Assembly: GCA_937910255.1 (NCBI GenBank) | Contig: CALEOQ010000421.1 | Span: 1-16,110 of the forward strand | Length of the DNA stretch: 16,110 nt | Reading direction: 5' to 3' | Source: an uncultured Caulobacteraceae bacterium | GTDB lineage: Bacteria > Pseudomonadota > Alphaproteobacteria > Caulobacterales > Caulobacteraceae | In this document: positions 1 through 4,629 of the stretch, piece by piece | Numbering within the stretch: the first letter of the stretch is position 1 | Layout: every line of letters starts with the position of its first letter | Notes under the pieces: generated by a model | Database searches by the model: none | The model's input: the letters and a program-made list of their open reading frames with translations, nothing else | What the model was told of the DNA's origin: nothing | Program-made: the position numbers and the translations under genes

Positions 1-92
1 CTCCGGACCGGTGATCAAACTGACATGGGCCATGCTGTGCAGCTACGAGCGCTCTTAAGGACGTCCTTACGAGCACAGCATCGCCATCCACC

Positions 93-518
93 TCACCCCG
101 ACAAGGCGGCCCCCACCGGAGGCTCACAGTCCGCCTGGATGGGAGAATGGCTTCTCGGCAGTCGCGGTGCCAGCTGGGTGAGTAGAGCCTTGGGCCGAAC
201 TGCTGGCGTCAGCGGCGTCCAGTACACTGGGAGAAGCCAGCCTTCCTCGCTCCAGTTCGCGCCGGCGCGTCCAAACTCCGCGGGCTTGGGTGCGGTGAAC
301 GCAAATTCCGTTACGCGTCCGACGAACCGGATCTCGCCCGCGATATAGGACAGCACGACATCGCCGGGGCTGGCTTCGCGCATGTTGTCGTAGAACTGGC
401 TTCGGGCCCCGCGGGGGTTGCGCTCACTCGGCTGTTCGCGCTTGGGCGACCACAGGTATTGGCCCTCGACTTCCTGCCGGCCCGTTTGCTTGTGATTGAC
501 CCACCAAAATCGCGGCAT
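93..518 (-). CDS. EVE/PUA-like domain protein, 3'-truncated
   Basis: A 141-residue reading frame starts MPRFWWVNHKQT and carries the hallmarks of the EVE-like (PUA-fold) N-terminal domain found alone or fused to HNH nuclease domains: FWWVNHKQT near the start, YLWSPK at about 22-27, FYDNMREASPGDVVLSY at about 42-58, and ANWSEEGWLLPVYWTPL at about 87-103. Family members continue after the SPIQA segment with a conserved stretch and often an HNH domain. Here the resemblance ends at about residue 126 and an unrelated tail of about 15 residues leads to a stop. I read no recognisable continuation in the other two minus frames up to the window edge. The gene is therefore probably broken by a rearrangement near position 150. 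EVE domains bind modified bases and are common in defence islands, but no function is shown here. It lies 170 nt downstream of, and in the same orientation as, the HEPN-like gene. No strong ribosome-binding site is visible. Confidence 0.6.
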   Translation of the reverse strand: MPRFWWVNHKQTGRQEVEGQYLWSPKREQPSERNPRGARSQFYDNMREASPGDVVLSYIAGEIRFVGRVTEFAFTAPKPAEFGRAGANWSEEGWLLPVYWTPLTPAVRPKALLTQLAPRLPRSHSPIQADCEPPVGAALSG

Positions 519-688
519 TGCGGCAAAGCCTAGCTTGCGAGCGGCCGAACACCAAACGGCAAGAGTGGGGTGAGAGAACGAGCACCGAACGTTGCAACCC
601 GCGGCAGAACACTATCCGCCGGAAACCAATGTCCGAGGTTGGGCCGGGAAAGGGGCGCGGGCGGCCAGCGTGTGACTTAGCGTTGGAT

Positions 689-1576
689 TTATTTCTGTGC
701 CTTGGCACCTAGGTGGCCTAGCACAACCCTTCCCGCGCGCACCATTTGGCCGACATCTTCCGCCACTGTCGGGTAAAGCGGCATGGTGCCCTCACTGGGC
801 ATATGCACGAAAAGCGGTCGATAGGTCCCTAGGCCCTCAATCTTGGCCTTAAGCGCCTCGTGCTGCTCCATGAGCTTTTCGTGGTCGCTAGCCGTCAACC
901 CGCCGCTCCGCAGGGGCGCGAACATCTGTGCGGTCAAGTGGCGGGCTTCCGCGGCTTGTTCCTCGTTCAGGAGTGCGGGGATAACCGCCAGCGGAATGCG
1001 ATGCGCAGCAGGGTTCCTACGTTCCTTCACCTCCACGCTCCAAGCGGCGACGGCCGATAGCTTGTGCGGTAGATCGCCGTACGCCTTCACGCGCGAAAAT
1101 CGATGTCCGAAGAGATCGACGTGGCTGTGAGAGAGGTTCCCAGCTGCCAATCCGCCAGCTTGCTCGATGACGGCCCACGCGAAGTTGTCGAGTATGCCTC
1201 GGATGTTGATGTAGATCGTGTTGAGCGCCATCGAGGCGCGAGCTGTCTGCTCCGATGACAGCGGCGCTTTCCGCGAGACGGGGCAGATGGCAACAAGTTC
1301 TCGCATCGCGATCCAGATGTCCCCGGCCCGCCGTCCCACCCCGTAGACAAGGTGGGCGTGGAGATCTCCGCCCCAATTGCTGCCTTCCTCGATGGCGCGG
1401 GCCCGGAGGTCTTGCACGCCATCAATCACTACCCGCGCATGCATCTCCGCGGCTTCGGCGCGGAAGTAATCGTCATTGGCGGGGTTGCCCGTCAGCATCC
1501 ATCGAAACTGGTCGAGATGGTGTTCGTGGCCCAAGGCCTCGTCGCTCAGATACTGGGGCATCTCGTCGTTCTGCAT
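689..1576 (-). CDS. uncharacterised protein with HEPN-type RNPAAH motif
   Basis: A 295-residue soluble protein with no signal peptide or membrane segment. Its best-marked region is a helix-rich middle part: a hydrophobic helix around residues 118-137 (NIRGILDNFAW inside it), a linker with VDLFG at 153-157, then W179 and the motif R187-N-P-A-A-H192 followed by RIPL. R-x4-H with a polar residue after the Arg is the catalytic signature of HEPN ribonucleases, and its position after a long helix fits that fold. Around residues 252-270 is a YRPLFVH...PLYPT segment. From memory, a family of uncharacterised bacterial proteins shares the R[DN]PxAHRIP and YPTVxED blocks. Toxin, abortive-infection or defence roles are inferences from the HEPN superfamily; no antitoxin partner is adjacent. 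ATG 1576 is chosen because an in-frame stop lies shortly upstream; ATG 1561 is an alternative. The gene is divergent from the resolvase gene across a 354-nt gap. Confidence 0.72.
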   Translation of the reverse strand: MQNDEMPQYLSDEALGHEHHLDQFRWMLTGNPANDDYFRAEAAEMHARVVIDGVQDLRARAIEEGSNWGGDLHAHLVYGVGRRAGDIWIAMRELVAICPVSRKAPLSSEQTARASMALNTIYINIRGILDNFAWAVIEQAGGLAAGNLSHSHVDLFGHRFSRVKAYGDLPHKLSAVAAWSVEVKERRNPAAHRIPLAVIPALLNEEQAAEARHLTAQMFAPLRSGGLTASDHEKLMEQHEALKAKIEGLGTYRPLFVHMPSEGTMPLYPTVAEDVGQMVRAGRVVLGHLGAKAQK

Positions 1577-1794
1577 GCCGCCGCCAGGATGGCAATCCCT
1601 GCGTTCCTATGCTGCCGAGGGGTGGCTGCGAAGGTGCTCTCAAGGTGCCCAGGGCGGAGCGACAAGGTCCACTCCTCCGTCGCCTCCGACGCTCGCCGCG
1701 TCGTGTCGTGTTCTGCGTTACGAGGCCTCGCGCGAGAAGATGCCGATGCGTGGTAGGGGTCAGCGACGCGAGCCCCTCACGCAGCCGCGCGAAA
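1577..1794. other. intergenic stretch, no gene seen
   Basis: This is the left part of the gap between the HEPN-like gene and the resolvase. Reading frames crossing it on both strands are Arg/Ser/Pro-rich and resemble shadows of GC-rich DNA. I see no convincing ribosome-binding site, terminator or RNA gene. The promoter of the HEPN-like gene should lie here, but I cannot pick a clear -35/-10 pair. Confidence 0.4.
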
Positions 1795-1892
1795 GCGTCA
1801 CTCTGAGGCACACCCCAAGTGGACGAACGGTTGTGACACACCGGCCGCGCTTTTGGCGTCACTCTAGGGTTTCTTCCGGACTTTTGTGACGC
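1795..1892. promoter_or_regulatory. candidate res (resolution) site of the adjacent resolvase
   Basis: Four copies of one short motif lie in the 100 bp just before the resolvase gene: GCGTCAC at 1795-1801 and again at 1856-1862 (both extended to GCGTCACTCT), GTGACAC at 1833-1839 and GTGACGC at 1886-1892. The 1856 and 1886 copies form a perfect inverted pair of 7 bp arms, 37 bp end to end. Resolvases of the Tn3/gamma-delta class act at a roughly 100-bp res site of several inverted-repeat subsites directly upstream of their own gene, where binding also represses it. The stretch 1795-1820 (GTCA...TGAGGCA.ACCC) recalls, from memory, subsite I of Tn21/Tn501-type res. Subsite boundaries and the crossover point are not certain. 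Confidence 0.5.
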
Positions 1893-1930
1893 ATCGTGCT
1901 AGGGTGGACCCCAATGCGACGGAGGGTCCT

Positions 1931-2485
1931 TTGGCGCGAATTGGCTACGCGCGGGTGTCCGCGACGGATCAAGATTTCAAGCTTCAGGTAGCCAGGCTGG
2001 AGGGTGCGGGCTGCGCTCCGATCAGGGCTGAGAAAGTCAGCGGTGGAAGTCGCGAGGGCCGCAACGAACTTCAGGCGATCCTCGACTTCATCCGGGAGGG
2101 CGACGAACTTGTGGTCGTGCGTCTGGATCGCCTCGGTCGCTCCACCAGGGACATCCTGAACATCACGCATGAGCTAGAGGGTCGCGGGGCGAGCCTGCGC
2201 GTCCTCGAACCCGAGATCACGACCGCAGGCGACGTCGGGCGCATTGTGGTGACGGTTCTTGGCATGGTGGCTGAGCTTGAACGCCGCTTCATCCGCGAGC
2301 GCCAGCAAGCTGGGATCGAGGCCGCCAAGGCGCGAGGCGGCGTCTACAAGGGAAGGCGACCAACCGGGAAGGCGAGCGAGGTTCAGGCCCTCAACGCCGC
2401 TGGCTTCGGGCCAACCGAGATCGCCAAGAGGCTCGGGATATCTCGGATGACCGTCTACCGGGAGCTTAAGCGAGATGGCAACTGA
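1931..2485 (+). CDS. serine site-specific recombinase (resolvase/invertase family)
   Basis: This is a 184-residue small serine recombinase that catalyses strand exchange through a 5'-phosphoserine. The catalytic block IGYARVS puts the nucleophile at Ser10 and Arg8 beside it when TTG 1931 is used. The conserved RLDRLGRS active-site block is at about 64-71, the long dimer helix LGMVAELERRFIRERQQAGI follows at about 110-130, and a C-terminal helix-turn-helix (GPTEIAKRLGISRMTVYREL) reads DNA. The length matches gamma-delta/Tn3 resolvases (about 183). I chose TTG 1931 over the in-frame GTG 1886 because GGAGGG sits 5-10 nt ahead of it, Ser falls at the canonical position 10, and GTG 1886 lies inside the likely res repeats. 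No transposase is present in the window, so this is an orphan resolvase from a transposon or plasmid, or the recombinase of a small integrated element. The next gene overlaps its end by 11 nt. Confidence 0.93.
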   Translation: MARIGYARVSATDQDFKLQVARLEGAGCAPIRAEKVSGGSREGRNELQAILDFIREGDELVVVRLDRLGRSTRDILNITHELEGRGASLRVLEPEITTAGDVGRIVVTVLGMVAELERRFIRERQQAGIEAAKARGGVYKGRRPTGKASEVQALNAAGFGPTEIAKRLGISRMTVYRELKRDGN

Positions 2486-3071
2486 GCCCACGCCGCGCTC
2501 CAATCGTGTAACACCCTTTGGAGAGATCGAGGCGACGCCCTTTCGCGGTAGCCTGATGGGCAACCGTGGTCGTCTCGGTCCTGGCGGCTGGTCTAGCTCC
2601 GCTTGGATCGCGTGCTCGCTCGACTACCCACGGCCGCCCGGTTGGCAGCCACGTTATACGCGGTTGTTCTTTCATGACGAGGCAGTGGGTCTAGCGGCTG
2701 GGTTCCGACCTTGCGCTCAATGCCGCCGTACAGCTTACGCCCGCTTCAAGGCCGCCTTTCAGGCGAGCCACTACATGACGGATGGTGTCAGAGCCGCTCG
2801 GATAGACCGCGAAATTCGTGAGGGGTGGGGTGGTGGCCAGGTCCGGCTTGAGAGCCTTCCAGATGGCGCGTTCGTTCGTGTCGTGGACAATGCGGTCCCG
2901 CATCTCAAGTGGCGTGACTACCTGCACCCCTGGGATCATGGGGGGTATGGGACGCCCACCGCGACCGGGCAGGTCGAATGGGCGTTGCCCATCACCCCAG
3001 CAAGCGTCATCCGTGCGCTTGGTGCCGGATACGTTCCTGCGGTGCGGTTCCGGGAACCGTCTCCTAGTTGA
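2475..3071 (+). CDS. conserved uncharacterised protein with Ada-like metal-binding motif
   Basis: A 198-residue soluble protein. The N-terminal block RVTPFGEIEATPFRGSLMGN (11-30) and WIAC (44-47) match, from memory, a widespread family of proteins without assigned function. FFHDEAVGLAAGFRPCAQCRR (65-85) closely resembles the second half of the Ada zinc-binding domain, in which an AAGFRPCKRC segment supplies two of the four zinc Cys. Here C80 and C83 are present, while the first Ada pair is reduced to C47. Later blocks are the YMTDG segment at 100-104 and LPDGAFV with WRDYL in the C-terminal half. A nucleic-acid role is plausible from the Ada resemblance but unproven. ATG 2475 lies inside the resolvase gene (11-nt overlap), with GGAG about 10 nt ahead, so the two are probably translationally coupled. 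The gene may be cargo that travels with the resolvase. Confidence 0.8.
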   Translation: MATEPTPRSNRVTPFGEIEATPFRGSLMGNRGRLGPGGWSSSAWIACSLDYPRPPGWQPRYTRLFFHDEAVGLAAGFRPCAQCRRTAYARFKAAFQASHYMTDGVRAARIDREIREGWGGGQVRLESLPDGAFVRVVDNAVPHLKWRDYLHPWDHGGYGTPTATGQVEWALPITPASVIRALGAGYVPAVRFREPSPS

Positions 3072-3081
3072 ACCGCGGTTC
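3045..3081. repeat. two adjacent palindromes at the end of the Ada-like gene
   Basis: CGGTTC-CGG-GAACCG (3045-3059) and the perfect 12-bp palindrome GAACCGCGGTTC (3070-3081) share the same GGTTC/GAACC arms, so they can pair within themselves or with each other. They straddle the stop codon of the preceding gene (3069-3071). No T-run follows, so an intrinsic terminator is not supported. They could be a recombinase or attachment site left by an integration event, because unrelated phage DNA begins about 60 nt further on. Confidence 0.4.
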
Positions 3082-3139
3082 GCGGATGCCTTGCGCCTGC
3101 TATCTACGACCGTGGAGGGGAGCGCTGTTTCTGTGAGGC

Positions 3140-3362
3140 TTGAGCTATCCAGGCTACGTCTTTGTCGAGTGCGACCTGTCGCAGGCCGAGCTTCGGATCG
3201 CCGCCTGGATGGCGAACGACCCGGCGATGCTGAAGGTCTACCGCGAAGGCCGAGACATCCACGAGGCCACCGCCGCTGGCGTCATGGGCCTGACCATCGA
3301 GCAGTTCCGAGCCTTGCCGGACGACGTGCGGAAGAAGAAGCGCCAAGACGCGAAGGCCACCA
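3140..3362 (+). pseudogene. fragment of a phage-type family A DNA polymerase
   Basis: The frame encodes GYVFVECDLSQAELRIAAWM, which is palm motif A of family A DNA polymerases (DLSQAELR corresponds to D-Y-S-Q-I-E-L-R in host PolA, with the catalytic Asp present). It continues with DPAMLKVYREGRDIHEATAA, then VRKKKRQDAKA, the start of the O-helix block that should run on to NFG. Homology stops right there, at about 3361. The frame continues as unrelated sequence to a stop at 3494-3496. On the 5' side an in-frame stop at 3134-3136 shows that the first several hundred codons are missing. It is not a copy of the host polA in this window: spacing and residues fit phage polymerases better. It is therefore a remnant with both ends lost, non-functional as it stands, directly upstream of an HNH endonuclease gene. 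Confidence 0.8.
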
Positions 3363-4121
3363 TTGAAGCGACCGACTTCCCCGCCTCCGGCCAGGATACG
3401 AACGCGCCCCGTAAGCGCATCCTCAGGCAAAGACGGCCGGTTCCAGAAGGGCGACCAGCACCCACGTGCGGGCGATCTGGAACAGCGATTGGATGAACTG
3501 CGGCAGCTAGACCTCGGAACCCTCACGCTCACCGGCCCGATAGTAAGAGGCGAGCGCAGCAGGCAGAAAATCAATGCGGTCTGTTCCGCATGCGGCGTTG
3601 AGAAAGTGTACGACGTCGACAACCTTCGGGCCGGGCGCACCCGAACATGCGCCTGCCGACGGGGAGTGAAGTACGGGCATCCCTCAGCAGTGGCGCTGTC
3701 GGACAGGTACCACGCCGCCGTCGGGCGGTGCACAAATCCTAGAAACCCTGCCTACAATAACTACGGCGAGCTTGGCATCGAGGTGCGCTTCAGTAGTGCT
3801 GAGGACTGGGTGAACTACATCCTGACCTTGGAGCGCGAGGGCGAAATCGAGGACCTCGACGTCGATCGGATCGACAACGACGGGCACTACGAGCGTGGCA
3901 ATCTCCGGCTTGTACCGAGGGCTGAAAATCTAAGGAACAAGTCTACGAACAAGTTCGTGATCTATCGCGGGCAGAAGATCGTAGCCGCCGACCTTCATGC
4001 TGCGCTTGTAGCTGACAACCCCGGCTTCAAGCTCAGCCGCAGCGCTACGGCAAAGCTGGCCGCAGAGGGGCGGAGCGTCGAACAGATCCTAGCCACGCGG
4101 CCCCGTCGAAAGAGGAAGTGA
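3363..4121 (+). CDS. phage HNH homing-type endonuclease
   Basis: A frame of up to 252 residues with the layout of free-standing or intron-borne phage HNH endonucleases. After an unconserved leader comes GRFQKGD (about 25-31), a zinc-knuckle-like part with CSACG and TCACRRG (about 74-100), and the HNH core: a RCTNPRNPAYNNYGELGI stretch from about 122, W149, DVDRIDNDGHYERGNLRLV from about 164, and AENLRNKS. A C-terminal YRGQ...LAAEGRSVEQIL segment resembles the small DNA-binding modules of these enzymes. Such proteins cut a specific DNA site and spread their own gene. TTG 3363 is the first start in the open frame but has no ribosome-binding site; TTG 3489 is another option, so the N-terminus is uncertain. 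The gene begins where the polymerase fragment's homology ends, which suggests insertion in the polymerase gene. No downstream polymerase exon is visible after it. Confidence 0.75.
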   Translation: MKRPTSPPPARIRTRPVSASSGKDGRFQKGDQHPRAGDLEQRLDELRQLDLGTLTLTGPIVRGERSRQKINAVCSACGVEKVYDVDNLRAGRTRTCACRRGVKYGHPSAVALSDRYHAAVGRCTNPRNPAYNNYGELGIEVRFSSAEDWVNYILTLEREGEIEDLDVDRIDNDGHYERGNLRLVPRAENLRNKSTNKFVIYRGQKIVAADLHAALVADNPGFKLSRSATAKLAAEGRSVEQILATRPRRKRK

Positions 4122-4460
4122 CCTCTCTCTCTCGGTGCCAGTGGCGGGCTCGATGGCTCGGCAATACCGCAAGACCCTCACGCAAGGATTTGGTACATAA
4201 ACTAGGTACAACCCAACTCGCGAGGTCGAAGATTTCCCAATAGACTCAACGCCTATGGAGGTGTGCATTTGCCTCCGCTCGGCTCCACCAGGATCTCCCC
4301 CAAGACGTGACCGATTTTCAGGCGGCCTGTGGCGCGCCTGGAACTTGCTGTCCAAAATGCGGCCGGTAAGCGGTATTTCGGCGGGCAAACATTGAGCGGC
4401 CGCATGGGCCGTTGCGCTCGACCGAGGCTGCGGGCGCGCGTGTAAAATCAGGCATAGATG
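4122..4460. other. gene-free stretch between island and receptor gene
   Basis: All six frames are short or composed of shadow-like sequence, and I find no tRNA arms, no polymerase continuation (motif B NFG or motif C HDE) and no clear group I intron core. There is a short direct repeat, GGTAC at about 4187-4191 and 4205-4209, flanking TAAAC-rich sequence. The boundary between accessory and core DNA probably lies in this interval, because AT-rich regulatory DNA typical of the receptor gene starts after it. Confidence 0.4.
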
Positions 4461-4465
4461 ACGTC

Positions 4466-4520
4466 CAGATATTTTGTTATCTGAAGTAATATGGCCAAAA
4501 ATACGACAAATGTTAGTCGT
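4466..4520. promoter_or_regulatory. two 18-bp dyads upstream of the TonB receptor (candidate operators)
   Basis: CAGATA-TTTTGT-TATCTG (4466-4483) has perfect 6-bp arms. ACGAC-aaatgtta-GTCGT (4503-4520) has perfect 5-bp arms plus two more matched positions inside. Their centres are 37 bp apart and the second ends 1 bp before a likely -35 hexamer, a position where a bound regulator would affect transcription. The two dyads differ in sequence, so they may bind different proteins. Neither has the central CG typical of LacI-type sites. Confidence 0.45.
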
Positions 4521-4521
4521 G

Positions 4522-4554
4522 TTGCAATAGTGTCTCGGATCTGCGCCTAAACCG
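4522..4554 (+). promoter_or_regulatory. candidate sigma-70 type promoter of the TonB receptor
   Basis: TTGCAA at 4522-4527 is a fair -35 element. CCTAAACC at 4547-4554 resembles the Caulobacter housekeeping -10 (GCTANAWC), at a spacing slightly longer than usual. Transcription from here would give a leader of about 70 nt carrying the hairpin at 4590-4622. The assignment rests on position and partial consensus only. Confidence 0.35.
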
Positions 4555-4589
4555 GCAAAGAGAGGCCGTCGCCATATCTGTTAACCGCC

Positions 4590-4622
4590 CCCCTCGAGCT
4601 GGCGTTGGCGCCGGTCGAGGGG
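4590..4622 (+). promoter_or_regulatory. hairpin that contains the receptor's ribosome-binding site
   Basis: CCCCTCGA (4590-4597) pairs perfectly with TCGAGGGG (4615-4622). Inside it TGGCG (4600-4604) pairs with CGCCG (4609-4613, one U-G), closed by a TTGG loop, and C4599 with G4614 fills most of the gap between the two helices. The 3' arm holds GAGGGG, the Shine-Dalgarno sequence of the receptor, 7 nt before ATG 4630. Folding would hide the ribosome-binding site, so translation may be controlled by temperature, a protein, a small RNA or ribosome standby. Confidence 0.6.
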
Positions 4623-4629
4623 AAAAGCT

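Noticed and set aside
1..92. Possible gene fragment at the left edge
   Set aside because: Short open frames exist on both strands but none has recognisable sequence, and the window begins too close to judge.
1255..1889. Plus- and minus-strand frames of 129-183 codons over the 5' end of the HEPN-like gene and the following gap
   Set aside because: Arg/Ser-rich sequence with no family resemblance. They overlap the better-supported HEPN-like gene or the probable res region.
4122..4460. Possible tRNA-borne attachment site or group I intron remnant
   Set aside because: I looked for T-arm sequence, a CCA-proximal stem, and the conserved intron core and saw none that could be supported by reading alone.
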